DNA of 64,000 bases. Origin: Chitinophaga pinensis (GTDB lineage: Bacteria; Bacteroidota; Bacteroidia; UKL13-3). This document shows, one piece after another, positions 1 through 9,602 of the stretch. Position 1 is the stretch's first letter, and every line of letters begins with the position of its first letter. The notes under the pieces were generated by a model. It ran no database searches. It saw only the letters and a list, made by a program, of their open reading frames with translations, and had not been told where the DNA came from. A program made the translations under genes and the position numbers. Location: the NCBI GenBank assembly GCA_945898275.1, contig CAMDHZ010000003.1, positions 124,001 through 188,000 of the forward strand, given 5' to 3'.

Positions 1-2
1 AA

Positions 3-92
3 TTTAAAAGTAAAAACTCAATTTTCGAAAGTTTGGATAATGATGTAACCTTGCCAAACTCAAATGATTTACAAAAAATGCTATTACAATAG
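3..92 (+). CDS. 3' end of an upstream gene, product unknown
   Basis: An open frame enters from the left edge and runs about 29 codons to TAG at 90-92. It lies on the same strand as the adenylation gene that starts 21 bp later, so it is probably the previous gene of the same operon. The visible residues end in NDLQKMLLQ, and no family can be recognised from so short a tail. That it is coding is inferred only from the open frame and the tight spacing. Confidence 0.35.
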   Translation, partial: FKSKNSIFESLDNDVTLPNSNDLQKMLLQ

Positions 93-113
93 TTGATTAA
101 AAACTTTAAATAA

Positions 114-1613
114 ATGAATCAAAAAAGAACTCAATTTACCGAGCAAATTCTCAATAAAATTGACTCAAACATACTTAAATTTGGAAGTAGAAATGCTTTT
201 TGCATAGCTGAAAAATTCTACACGTATAAAGATTTAGATGAAAAAATTAATGCTTTTAGTGCAAAAATCAATGACCTACAAATTGCTCAAGGCATTATTG
301 GACTAGTTGTAAATGATGATATAGAAACTTATGCGAGCATATTAGCAATATGGAAAGCTAATAAAGCTTATGTTCCTTTGCATCCAAAGCAGCCAACTGA
401 AAGAAATTTAGAAATACTAAGTCAAACTGGAAGTAACTTTTACATTGACTCTGAGAATTCAAATTTTGGTGAAAAATTAATTAATATAAACTCAGCAATC
501 TCAAAGCCAACTGGTTTGGTTATAAATAATATTGACAGCCCTGATGACTTATGTTATATATTATTTACTTCTGGTAGCACTGGACAACCAAAAGGAGTTC
601 AAATTAATTGCGAAAATTTGGTGACTTTTGTTAATTCTTTCGAATTGGCAGGAATAAAGCTAAATGAAAACGATAAGTGTCTTCAGGCTTTCGATTTAAC
701 ATTCGATGTTTCGGTTCAGGCATTTCTAATTCCACTTTTAAGTGGAGCGTGTGTTTACACGATCCCACATGATAAAATTAAATATACTTATGCATATATA
801 CTTATGGATGATCACCAATTAACCTTTGGAGTATTTGCGCCGAGTTTAGTTAAATTACTAAGACCAAATTTTGAAGAAATCAATATCCCAAGTATGCGTT
901 ATTGTATTTTAACAGCTGAAGCATCACCAGTAGATTTAGTTAAGGAATGGCATAATTGCATACCCAATTCTAAAATATTTAATTTTTACGGACCTACTGA
1001 GGCAACTATATATTGCACGTCATATGAGGTGCCACTTGATGGAAGTGAAATTAAACATACAAACGGATTATTATGCATTGGTAGACCTTTTGAAGGTTTG
1101 AATTACTTAATAGTTAATGAAGAAAATAATTCGGTTGATAAAAATGTAAAAGGTAATCTATTGATATCAGGACCTCAATTAACTATTGGTTATTGGAATA
1201 ATAAGGAAAAAACCTCAGAGGTTTTTATAGAAATAAATGGAACAAACTATTACAAAACTGGGGATGTTGTATTTGAGGATAATGATCATCAAATTCATTA
1301 TTTGGGTAGGGCAGACCAACAAGTAAAAATTCAAGGGTATAGAATTGAATTAGGAGAAATAGAATACCATGCTCGTCAATTGATTGATGGAAAGTATGCG
1401 ATAGCATGTGCCGTAAAAGGAAAAAATGATGATAACGAGATTGTTCTATGCTTAGAATCAGACCCAATAGATAATGATGCTATAAACAAACACTTATCTG
1501 TAATTTTGCCCTCATATATGATACCCAGCAAATATTATTTTCATGATATATTTCCTTTAAATCAGAATGGGAAAGTTGACAGAAACGCAGTTAAAAAGCT
1601 TTTTAACTTATGA
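114..1613 (+). CDS. Stand-alone amino-acid adenylation enzyme, DltA-like (AMP-binding family)
   Basis: This 499-residue protein has the ordered core motifs of the ANL adenylation superfamily: FTSGSTGQPKG near residue 151, YGPTEATIY near 292, YKTGD near 380, YRIELGEIE near 409, and the catalytic lysine of NGKVDR near 487. It has no condensation or carrier domain, and its length matches DltA-type D-alanine:carrier-protein ligases. The family activates an amino acid as the adenylate and loads it on the phosphopantetheine arm of a separate carrier protein. The gene two places downstream encodes such a carrier, and MBOAT and SGNH genes follow. The amino acid substrate cannot be read from the sequence. 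The stop overlaps the next start (ATGA), so translation is probably coupled. Confidence 0.85.
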   Translation: MNQKRTQFTEQILNKIDSNILKFGSRNAFCIAEKFYTYKDLDEKINAFSAKINDLQIAQGIIGLVVNDDIETYASILAIWKANKAYVPLHPKQPTERNLEILSQTGSNFYIDSENSNFGEKLININSAISKPTGLVINNIDSPDDLCYILFTSGSTGQPKGVQINCENLVTFVNSFELAGIKLNENDKCLQAFDLTFDVSVQAFLIPLLSGACVYTIPHDKIKYTYAYILMDDHQLTFGVFAPSLVKLLRPNFEEINIPSMRYCILTAEASPVDLVKEWHNCIPNSKIFNFYGPTEATIYCTSYEVPLDGSEIKHTNGLLCIGRPFEGLNYLIVNEENNSVDKNVKGNLLISGPQLTIGYWNNKEKTSEVFIEINGTNYYKTGDVVFEDNDHQIHYLGRADQQVKIQGYRIELGEIEYHARQLIDGKYAIACAVKGKNDDNEIVLCLESDPIDNDAINKHLSVILPSYMIPSKYYFHDIFPLNQNGKVDRNAVKKLFNL

Positions 1614-2278
1614 ACATAGAAATTAGAAAAGCATCAGAAAAAGAAGTTCCGTTTCTTGTGAGAACAATAATTGATGCCGAAAAAAGTGGCACTTCAATTT
1701 TGCCTTATGAGAAAATTTTTGGACTTAGTGAGGACGAAACAGAAAATATTTTAAATAGCATTTTAAAACAAAACGAAGAAGATTGTGAATTATCAATGGA
1801 TGCCTTTTTGGTTGCTTTTCATGATAACAAACCAATTGGTGCTGTTAGTGCTTGGATAGAGGCATTAAATGATGTTTCTTCATCGGTTATTAAAGGAAAT
1901 CTTCTAAGGCAGCATCTATCAATGAAAAATTTAATAAATGCGAGTAAATATTGGCAAAATTTGCAAGAAGTACACTTTGACATACCAGTAAAATCAATTC
2001 AAATTGGGTTGGTTTATGTAGCTGAAGAAGCTAGAGGAAATCGACTAGCTGAAAAGTTAATTAAACAACAACTAGAGGTGTTACAAAAAAAAATAAATCA
2101 AAAAGAAGAAAAAGTTTTTGTTCAAGTTTATCATAATAACTTATCTGCGATTAAAGCTTATAATAGAATAGGTTTTGAAATTATTGAAACTAAAGAAAAC
2201 TTAGACAAAAATCTACTTGGTGTTCTTCCGGATACAAAAAAGGTATTAATGCAATTAATAAATATAAAAAATGAATAA
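1610..2278 (+). CDS. GNAT-family N-acyltransferase within the Dlt-like operon
   Basis: A 222-residue protein with a GNAT fold. The acyl-CoA-binding motif A is visible around residues 137-152 (GLVYVAEEARGNRLAEKL), followed by the usual NxxAIKAYNRIGF segment of motif B. It overlaps the adenylation gene by 4 bp and the carrier-protein gene by 8 bp, so it is an integral operon member. GNAT enzymes move an acetyl or other acyl group from CoA to an amine. An inference is that it caps the amino group of the amino acid carried by the neighbouring carrier protein, or of a sugar in the target polymer. Canonical dlt operons have no GNAT gene. Confidence 0.75.
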   Translation: MNIEIRKASEKEVPFLVRTIIDAEKSGTSILPYEKIFGLSEDETENILNSILKQNEEDCELSMDAFLVAFHDNKPIGAVSAWIEALNDVSSSVIKGNLLRQHLSMKNLINASKYWQNLQEVHFDIPVKSIQIGLVYVAEEARGNRLAEKLIKQQLEVLQKKINQKEEKVFVQVYHNNLSAIKAYNRIGFEIIETKENLDKNLLGVLPDTKKVLMQLINIKNE

Positions 2279-2510
2279 AACAGAAGTAATCTCTCAATTG
2301 ACCCCTATTTTCCAAATAGTATTCAACAATCCTGAAATTCAAATTTCAGAAAATTTAACTGCCAATGATGTTAAAGGATGGAATTCTTTAACTCATATGA
2401 TTTTGATGAGTAATATTGAAGAAAGTTTTAAAATAAAATTCTCATTAAGAGAAATCAATAAAATGCAGAATGTTGGAGATTTAATATCATTAATCGAAAG
2501 TAAAAAATAG
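2271..2510 (+). CDS. Acyl/aminoacyl carrier protein, DltC-like
   Basis: A 79-residue helical carrier protein. The phosphopantetheine attachment site is Ser39 in the motif GWNSLTHM, the form (WNSL) common in carriers that serve stand-alone adenylation enzymes. The size and the helical segments around the site match the PP-binding family. It should carry the group activated by the product at 114-1613 and present it to the MBOAT protein encoded immediately downstream. The start overlaps the GNAT gene by 8 bp and the MBOAT start follows 2 bp after the stop. Confidence 0.88.
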   Translation: MNKTEVISQLTPIFQIVFNNPEIQISENLTANDVKGWNSLTHMILMSNIEESFKIKFSLREINKMQNVGDLISLIESKK

Positions 2511-2512
2511 TT

Positions 2513-3949
2513 ATGACTTTTACTTCAGTCCTATTTCTTCCATATTTAGTTGTATTTTTAATTTTGTTTTATTTATTAAAACAAAACACACTTAGATGGC
2601 TATTATTATTAGGTGCTAGTATTGCATTTTACTTAAATATTCATTTAGGATTTACCCTAATATTATTTTTGGTTTCAATCATTACCTATTTGACATCCAT
2701 AGGAATTAAGAACTCGAAAAACGAAAAATCAAGAGTAAATACATTTCGAATTGGAATATTTTTAACAATATTGCCATTATTAGTATCGAAATATTTACTG
2801 ACGTTGTTTAAATTATTAAATGACTATTTTTATTTTACTGAACAAAGCGATAATCCTTTATCTTGGATTATACTTCCAGTTGGAATTTCGTTTTATACTT
2901 TTATGGCATTGGGTTATATTATTGATGTATATAATGAAGAAATTGAGGCTGAACCTAATTATGGTAAGTTATTGCTATTTTTATCTTTTTTTCCACTTGT
3001 TTTATCCGGACCAATTGAAAGAGGTAAAAACTTGTTAATTCAATTTTCAAATTTGCCAAAATTTGATTTCCATTTCATAAATCAAGGCATAAAATTGATG
3101 ATTTGGGGGTACTTTATGAAACTAGTTGTGGCTGATAGATTAGGTTTATATATAGATTTAGTATACAGTAATCCAAACAACTACTCGGGTTCAAGTATTG
3201 CTTTAGCAGCAATTTTATATCCCTTTCAAGTATATGCAGATTTAGGTGGATATTCTCTAATAACTATAGGAGTTGGCCAATTATTGGGCATAAAAATTAT
3301 TCCCAATTTTAATAGACCATTTTTTGCTTCTACTATGGCAGAATTTTGGCGTCGTTGGCATATGTCTTTAATAAATTGGTTCAATAAGTATCTTTATACA
3401 CCTTTATCTTATGAGTTTAGGAAATTAGGAATCTATGGAATATTAATTTCCTTAATGATTACATTCATTGTTAGTGGAATTTGGCATGGTGCTAACCTCA
3501 CATTCATTGTTTGGGGTATTCTTCAAGGCTTATTTTTAAGCATTGAAGCCACCATGTTATATTTAAAACAAAAAAAAGGGACAGAGTTAAATTCAAATTA
3601 CTTTAAATTACCTGCTATTTTTGGAATGGCTTTGACATTTTTCTTATTTGCAATTTCACAAGTTTTTGCAAGAGCAGAAAGTGTTCCAAATGCGATTTTT
3701 TTATTCAAAAAAATATTTTCAAATTTAGGAATGCCATATATTAGTTCAATATCACTTTTAGTAGGTCTGTTGGCATTATTTATGTTACTTTCATATGACT
3801 TTATGCTTGAATTTAACAAAAAGAGAATTTTGCTATACTTAAATAAATATAAACCACTAAAGTATTTTATCCTCTCGTTAATAATATACAGTATATTAAC
3901 TATTGGAAATACGGGTTCAGAAGGGAAATTTATTTACTTTAATTTTTAA
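2513..3949 (+). CDS. MBOAT-family membrane O-acyltransferase, DltB/AlgI-like
   Basis: A 478-residue polytopic membrane protein with about ten hydrophobic segments. MBOAT signatures are present: FWRRWHMSL near residue 278 and the conserved SGIWHGA block with the presumed catalytic His325. DltB and AlgI take an acyl group from a carrier in the cytoplasm and pass it across the membrane to a polymer or a partner SGNH protein. The gene lies between a carrier-protein gene and a DltD/SGNH-like gene, which points to the DltB role. Bacteroidota have no teichoic acid, so the acceptor here is unknown; lipopolysaccharide O-chain or exopolysaccharide is inferred. Confidence 0.88.
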   Translation: MTFTSVLFLPYLVVFLILFYLLKQNTLRWLLLLGASIAFYLNIHLGFTLILFLVSIITYLTSIGIKNSKNEKSRVNTFRIGIFLTILPLLVSKYLLTLFKLLNDYFYFTEQSDNPLSWIILPVGISFYTFMALGYIIDVYNEEIEAEPNYGKLLLFLSFFPLVLSGPIERGKNLLIQFSNLPKFDFHFINQGIKLMIWGYFMKLVVADRLGLYIDLVYSNPNNYSGSSIALAAILYPFQVYADLGGYSLITIGVGQLLGIKIIPNFNRPFFASTMAEFWRRWHMSLINWFNKYLYTPLSYEFRKLGIYGILISLMITFIVSGIWHGANLTFIVWGILQGLFLSIEATMLYLKQKKGTELNSNYFKLPAIFGMALTFFLFAISQVFARAESVPNAIFLFKKIFSNLGMPYISSISLLVGLLALFMLLSYDFMLEFNKKRILLYLNKYKPLKYFILSLIIYSILTIGNTGSEGKFIYFNF

Positions 3950-3950
3950 T

Positions 3951-4967
3951 ATGATTAAACGGAAAATATTTCAATTTCTGCTTGTTTTTATGATACCAAC
4001 AAGCATAATGTTTGGATCATATATTTATTTTGACCCCTTTAAAATAATTTGGCAAAATAAATCTCAATTTGAATCTGAAGTGCCTTTAAATAGAGATTTT
4101 GTCTCAACTGAATTATTCATTCAACACTATAAAAGTCAACAGTATAATTCGTTTGTTTTTGGAAGTTCAAGAACCATATCTGTGATGGCTGAGGATTGGA
4201 TGAAATATATTCCTAAAGATTCCAAAGTGTTTAAATATGATGCTGCAGGGGAAAACATATATGGAATTTATTGTAAACTAAGGTATTTAAACTCCATAAA
4301 CGACATTGCCATTGACAATTGTCTAATTTTTATATGTCGTGACGCATTTCACAAGGAAATGAATAGTAGTAAACATTTGAATATTAAGCATCCTCTCATT
4401 AGCCAGGAAAGCTGGATTCAATTTCACTTTACGCATATTAAAGTATATTTTACTTTCAAATTTCTTTTAGGCTTTTTTTATTATAAAATTACTGGAAAAA
4501 TTAACTCTTTAAATGAGGATATTATTCAAATAAATAAAACACATTTAGATATTTCAAATAATCAAATTTATGTAGATGGGTTTGAAAATGAATTGTCAAA
4601 AGGTGAGGATGAGTATTATAAAAAAAATAATAACCTTTTTCATATTGAAGAAGAATCATTGGATAAGAAAGCAAAAAGAATTGAAAAGGAGGGATTTAGT
4701 TCAGAGACAATTTATATGCTAAAGGAAATTAAAAAAATCCTTATTAATCATCATACAAATTATAAAATTATTTTATCTCCAACGTTTGACAAAATTCCTT
4801 TTAACAAAAGTGCCTTAGGTACATTAAATGAAATTTTTCCACCTGATAGAATATTTAATTTTACCGGAACCAATTGGATCACCGAGAACAAATACTATTG
4901 GTACGAAAATTACCATTTCAGACCATTTATTGGAGATTCAATACTCAAAAAAGTTTATGAAAAGTAA
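3951..4967 (+). CDS. Membrane-anchored SGNH-like protein, DltD-like partner of the MBOAT
   Basis: I place the start at the ATG at 3951, 1 bp after the MBOAT stop; the longer frame from 3903 would overlap the MBOAT gene. The 338-residue product has one N-terminal membrane helix (about residues 5-25) and then a long extracytoplasmic part. The block FGSSR (residues 70-74) resembles the catalytic-serine block of DltD/SGNH esterases, and the C-terminal ENYHFRP segment could supply the histidine. Sequence similarity to classical DltD is weak by eye; the call rests on motif order and operon position. A likely role is final transfer of the acyl or aminoacyl group to a surface polymer. Confidence 0.6.
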   Translation: MIKRKIFQFLLVFMIPTSIMFGSYIYFDPFKIIWQNKSQFESEVPLNRDFVSTELFIQHYKSQQYNSFVFGSSRTISVMAEDWMKYIPKDSKVFKYDAAGENIYGIYCKLRYLNSINDIAIDNCLIFICRDAFHKEMNSSKHLNIKHPLISQESWIQFHFTHIKVYFTFKFLLGFFYYKITGKINSLNEDIIQINKTHLDISNNQIYVDGFENELSKGEDEYYKKNNNLFHIEEESLDKKAKRIEKEGFSSETIYMLKEIKKILINHHTNYKIILSPTFDKIPFNKSALGTLNEIFPPDRIFNFTGTNWITENKYYWYENYHFRPFIGDSILKKVYEK

Positions 4968-5031
4968 ATCTTTAGACAAATTCTAAATAGTAAAATTTTC
5001 CACCAAGTACGCGGGGTTAAAGATTAGTTTA

Positions 5032-5039
5032 TATATTCG
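5032..5039 (+). promoter_or_regulatory. Candidate -7 box for the act operon
   Basis: TATATTCG in the 186-bp gap before actA resembles the Bacteroidota -7 element TANNTTTG. I see no clear TTTG -33 element at the right distance. The leader would be about 110 nt long. Confidence 0.3.
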
Positions 5040-5153
5040 CGGTCGGTTTGTAAAAAGAGTGCCATTTTATATAACAATAACATGTCACACCAAGCAAACC
5101 AAGGTGATAATCTCTAAAATTAGGCTTTAACAACCGAAAACCATTTCAATTCA

Positions 5154-6440
5154 ATGAAGCTTTCAAAATTATTAACGTTAGCTGTTACAATCTTACTGAG
5201 CTATCAGTTAACGTTTGCCGATGCGGCCGAAGGTGAGCAACTTTACAAAGCAAATTGTACAGCTTGCCACGCAATCAATGAAAAAGTAGTAGGACCAGCT
5301 CTAAAAGACGTCCACAAAAGAAGAGAATCTGCTTGGTTACTCAAGTGGATTAAAAATTCTCAAAAACTAATTGCGTCAGGTGACCCTGTTGCAGTTCAGG
5401 TTTACAAAGAGAACAATGAATCACCAATGTTGGCATTTGAAAATCTTAGCGATGCTCAAATAACCTCCATTGTAGATTACATTAAAAAAGAAAGTGAAGC
5501 ACCAGCTGCACCAGTTGTAGCGTCAACAGTAAATACAACACCTTCTCAAACCAATGACAATGCGAATGGAACAGGTTTCTATTCAAATGGCACTTATTAT
5601 GCCTTAATTGTTATGTCATTAGTATTAGCCATCATAGTTTTTGTACTATTTAGAATTAGAAAGGTTGTTGATGGTTTATATGAACAAAAGTATCCAGAAG
5701 CAGTTGCTGCTGAGAAGGCTCAAGAAGTTAGTTGGAAAGACAACAAACTATCTTTTAGATATAAATTATTTAAAAAGCATCCAGTTGTTGGAACCATAAT
5801 CGTTTCCCTTTTATTCATGGTCATATTTGGTTTATTAGGATTTGATTATGGAAATAAAGAAATCGGAGTTCAAAAGGGTTATGCACCTACTCAACCAATC
5901 AATTACTCACATGAATTACATGCAGGTACCTATAAAATAAACTGTTTGTATTGTCATAGTGGTGCTGATAAAAGCAAGCAAGCAACTATTCCATCTGCCA
6001 GCACTTGTATGAATTGCCATATGCATGTTCAAGCTAAAAAAGAAGACGGCAAAGTATCACCTGAAATACAAAAGATATACAACGCAGTTGGTTGGGATGC
6101 AGAAAAGCGCATGTATGACCCAAGTAAACCAAAAACCCCTATCAAATGGGTAAGAATTCACAATTTACCAGACCATGCTTATTTTAACCATGCACAACAT
6201 GTTAAAATAGGAAAAGTAGAATGCCAAGCTTGTCATGGACCAATTGAGACTATGAAAGTAGTTTCTCAGCAAAAGAGCTTACAAATGGGATGGTGTATCA
6301 ACTGCCATAGAGAAGCGAATGTTGATGTGGCTAACAACGACTATTACGAAAAACTGCATGCAAACCTTAAAATTGAAGGACAAACTTCAATTACTGTTGC
6401 TCAAAATGGTGGTTTGGAATGTGGAAAATGTCATTATTAA
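5154..6440 (+). CDS. actA: ActA: multihaem cytochrome c subunit of alternative complex III (mono- plus pentahaem)
   Basis: The 428-residue product begins with a signal peptide (cleavage near residue 22) and then a single-haem cytochrome c domain with CTACH at residues 35-39. Two hydrophobic segments follow (about 151-171 and 212-232), and then a pentahaem domain with CLYCH, CMNCH, CQACH, CINCH and CGKCH. That gives six CXXCH sites in all. ActA is the periplasmic electron-exit subunit of alternative complex III, a quinol:electron-acceptor oxidoreductase that replaces cytochrome bc1. It is the first gene of a tightly packed six-gene operon in the standard order. The N-terminal monohaem domain is an extension of the pentahaem core. 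Confidence 0.93.
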   Translation: MKLSKLLTLAVTILLSYQLTFADAAEGEQLYKANCTACHAINEKVVGPALKDVHKRRESAWLLKWIKNSQKLIASGDPVAVQVYKENNESPMLAFENLSDAQITSIVDYIKKESEAPAAPVVASTVNTTPSQTNDNANGTGFYSNGTYYALIVMSLVLAIIVFVLFRIRKVVDGLYEQKYPEAVAAEKAQEVSWKDNKLSFRYKLFKKHPVVGTIIVSLLFMVIFGLLGFDYGNKEIGVQKGYAPTQPINYSHELHAGTYKINCLYCHSGADKSKQATIPSASTCMNCHMHVQAKKEDGKVSPEIQKIYNAVGWDAEKRMYDPSKPKTPIKWVRIHNLPDHAYFNHAQHVKIGKVECQACHGPIETMKVVSQQKSLQMGWCINCHREANVDVANNDYYEKLHANLKIEGQTSITVAQNGGLECGKCHY

Positions 6441-6464
6441 TAACTAATCAGAACTAACTTATCA

Positions 6465-9400
6465 ATGGAAAATAAGAATCAATATTGGAGAGGACTAGAG
6501 GAGTTAAATAATGACCCGAAGTTCCTTGCAGGCAAAAAACATGAATTTGCAGAAGGTATTCCACTTGAGGATGTATTTACTGAAGAGGATGGAGATTTAA
6601 CTTCAAACAGAAGAGACTTCTTAAAATACTTTGGATTTGGAATATCAGCCGTAGCATTAGCTGCTTGTAATAAAACACCGGTAAAAAATGCAATTCCTTA
6701 TATAGTTAAACCAGAAAATATTACTCCTGGCATTCCAAACTGGTATGCAAGTACTTGTAATGCTTGTGCTGCTAATTGCAGTATCATAGTAAAAACTAGA
6801 GAAGGAAGACCAATTAAAATAGAAGGTAATGCAGAATCTCCAGTTTTTAAAGGAGGTGTTTGTGGTACTGGACATGGCAGTATTCTTGGATTATATGATA
6901 ATGAACGTTTGCGCAAACCACGTATCAAAGGTGCAGACGCAAATTGGGATGCTATAGACAAAGAGATTAAAGCGGCATTGGGTTCAAGCAAAAATGTTGC
7001 CTTAATTACTGGAACAGTAAATAGCCCAAGCACTAAAAAAGCTATTGCGGCTTTGATAGCTAAATATCCCCAAGTAAAACATATTTCTTACGAACCGTTT
7101 TCATATGGTGCAATTGCGAAAGCTAGCAAAGAATCTTTTGGCAAGGAAGTAATTCCTGGATATAGGTTTGATTTGGCTAAAGTTATTGTAAGTTTTGGAG
7201 CGGATTTCTTAGGCACTTGGATTAGCCCAGTTGAATTTACAAAGCAATGGGCAAAAAACAGAAGTGCTGAGGATAAAATGATGAGCCGTCACATCCAAAT
7301 TGAATCTTACCTTTCAGTAACTGGTTCAAATGCAGATGTACGCTACCCAATTAAGCCATCTGCTGAAACAGCTTATTTAATTAGTTTATATAATAAGGTT
7401 GCAGCTTTAGCTGGAGCACCTACACTTGGCAGTTTACCAGCTGTTGAATTACCTGTTAATGGTATTGAGAATACAGCAAAAGAACTTTGGGCAAATAAAG
7501 GTCAATCTATAGTTGTTTCAGGTTCAAATTCTATTGGGGCACAAGTAATTGTTAATGCAATCAATAGTCTACTTGGCAACATTGGTACCACGGTTGATTT
7601 AGCTAACTATAGCAATCAACATTTCAGTGATGATGCACTATTTGCCTCATTTGTAAATGATTTATCTTCAGGTGCAACTGATGGTGTTATATTCTATAAT
7701 GTAAATCCAGTTTACAGTTACAGCGATGGCGCAAAACTTGCTGAAGCAATAAAGAAAGCCAAATTAAGTATTTCTTCTGGAAGCAATTTAGATGAAACAG
7801 CATCGGTTTGTATGTTTAATACACCTGATTCTCATTATTTAGAAAGTTGGAATGACAATGAACCAAAGGCTGGTTATTTCACATTTACACAACCAACTAT
7901 TAGCAATGTATTTGACACACGTCAAATGCAAGACAGTATGCTGAAGTGGGCAGGAGTTGCTTCAAATTATTATGACTTCATATTGAGCAATTGGGCAAAT
8001 ACACTTAGTGGAGATAGTTGGACAAAAGCACTTCATGATGGTTTTTATCAAGCTCCTGTAAGCCCTGTGGCAGTAAGTTTTAATTCAGAGGCAACAAAAG
8101 GAATTGAAGCTGGAGCATATGAGTTATATACTAATAGTACTAAAAAATTAGAACTAAAATTATATACTAAAATTGGTGTAGGTGCTGGAGAAGGAGCACA
8201 CAATCCTTGGCTTCAAGAAATGCCTGATCCTATTTCTAAGGTTTCTTGGGATAACTATGCGGCTATCAGTCATGCGACAGCTAAGGAGCTTTCAATAAAA
8301 GACGGTGATAAAATAAATATCAGCTTTAAAAACGGTAAAATAGAATCAGTTCCAGTTTTGGTTCAACCCGGACAACCCAATAATGTAATTGCTTTAGCAG
8401 TTGGATATGGAAGAACATCTGGTGGAAAAACAGGATTAAATGTTGGTGTGAATGCCTATACTGCTGCTGTATTTTCTACTACTCAATCCCACATGCAAAA
8501 TGATGTAAAAGTAGAAAAGGCAGAAGGGAAATACGAATTAGCGCATACGCAAACGCACCATACCATAGAAGGTAGAGCTATCATTAAGGAAGCTTCTTTG
8601 GGTGAATATATTAAAGACTCAAAAGCAGGTAATCATGATCACCATAAATCTTTAAAGGAAAATGGTAATTTAATTACACTTTGGAGTGAAAAGGATAGCA
8701 AAGGACACAAGTGGACAATGGCAATTGACCTAAACAAATGTACCGGATGTGGTTCTTGTGTGGTAAGTTGTAATGCGGAAAATAATGTACCTGTGGTAGG
8801 AAGAAAAGAAGTATTGAACCGTAGGGAAATGCATTGGATTCGTATCGATAGATACTATCGTTTCCACAACAAAGACAATAACTTTATAACGAAAGAAGAT
8901 GATTACAATAATGAAGCAACTGGGGTTGACTTTGAAAATGTAAGCGTTACCTTTCAACCAGTAATGTGTCAACAATGTGGACATGCTCCTTGTGAAACGG
9001 TATGTCCAGTATTAGCAACGGTTCATAGCAGTGAAGGTTTAAACCATATGGCCTACAATCGTTGTGTGGGAACCCGTTACTGCGCAAACAACTGTCCTTA
9101 TAAAGTTCGTAGATTCAATTGGTTCAAGTATAGAGATAATGACCAATTTGACTTTAACTTTAACCATGACTTAGGTCGTATGGTTATCAATCCAGATGTT
9201 ACCGTTCGCTCAAGAGGGGTAATGGAAAAATGCTCTTTCTGTGTTCAAAGAATTCAAGCAGGAAAATTAAAGGCTAAACTCGAAAACAGAACGATAGTTG
9301 ATGGTGATGTTAAAACAGCATGTCAACAATCTTGTCCAGCAGATGCCATTATATTTGGAGATATCAATGACGAGAAAAGTAAAGTTAGAGAGCATTTCAA

Positions 9401-9581
9401 AAAGGACAGAGCTTACTTTGTTTTAGAAGAATACAATATTCAACCAGCAGTAGCTTACATGACTAAAATTAGAAATGTAAATGAAACCTTGGTACATGAA
9501 AAGGGCCATGGTGCTGCAAAGCATGAGGCAAAGCCTGAGGAACATAAGTCAGAAGAAAAACACGCTGAACACCATTCATAA
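6465..9581 (+). CDS. actB: ActB: molybdopterin-oxidoreductase-like and iron-sulfur subunit of alternative complex III
   Basis: This 1038-residue protein has a twin-arginine-like N-terminus (NRRDFLK near residue 50) followed by a hydrophobic stretch ending in a lipobox-like LAAC. A domain related to molybdopterin oxidoreductases fills the first two thirds. A ferredoxin-like domain follows at about 755-960, with the cysteine groups CTGCGSC, CQQCGHAPC, CVGTRYCANNC and CSFC...CQQSC, enough for four clusters. In characterised complexes the first domain carries no cofactor and the clusters carry electrons toward ActA. The C-terminal tail is unusually rich in His, Lys and Glu. Confidence 0.95.
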   Translation: MENKNQYWRGLEELNNDPKFLAGKKHEFAEGIPLEDVFTEEDGDLTSNRRDFLKYFGFGISAVALAACNKTPVKNAIPYIVKPENITPGIPNWYASTCNACAANCSIIVKTREGRPIKIEGNAESPVFKGGVCGTGHGSILGLYDNERLRKPRIKGADANWDAIDKEIKAALGSSKNVALITGTVNSPSTKKAIAALIAKYPQVKHISYEPFSYGAIAKASKESFGKEVIPGYRFDLAKVIVSFGADFLGTWISPVEFTKQWAKNRSAEDKMMSRHIQIESYLSVTGSNADVRYPIKPSAETAYLISLYNKVAALAGAPTLGSLPAVELPVNGIENTAKELWANKGQSIVVSGSNSIGAQVIVNAINSLLGNIGTTVDLANYSNQHFSDDALFASFVNDLSSGATDGVIFYNVNPVYSYSDGAKLAEAIKKAKLSISSGSNLDETASVCMFNTPDSHYLESWNDNEPKAGYFTFTQPTISNVFDTRQMQDSMLKWAGVASNYYDFILSNWANTLSGDSWTKALHDGFYQAPVSPVAVSFNSEATKGIEAGAYELYTNSTKKLELKLYTKIGVGAGEGAHNPWLQEMPDPISKVSWDNYAAISHATAKELSIKDGDKINISFKNGKIESVPVLVQPGQPNNVIALAVGYGRTSGGKTGLNVGVNAYTAAVFSTTQSHMQNDVKVEKAEGKYELAHTQTHHTIEGRAIIKEASLGEYIKDSKAGNHDHHKSLKENGNLITLWSEKDSKGHKWTMAIDLNKCTGCGSCVVSCNAENNVPVVGRKEVLNRREMHWIRIDRYYRFHNKDNNFITKEDDYNNEATGVDFENVSVTFQPVMCQQCGHAPCETVCPVLATVHSSEGLNHMAYNRCVGTRYCANNCPYKVRRFNWFKYRDNDQFDFNFNHDLGRMVINPDVTVRSRGVMEKCSFCVQRIQAGKLKAKLENRTIVDGDVKTACQQSCPADAIIFGDINDEKSKVREHFKKDRAYFVLEEYNIQPAVAYMTKIRNVNETLVHEKGHGAAKHEAKPEEHKSEEKHAEHHS

Positions 9582-9602
9582 TCATTAAACTAAAAGTATC
9601 AC

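Noticed and set aside
6698-7033. Leftward 111-codon frame inside actB
   Set aside because: Antisense shadow of a conserved coding region.
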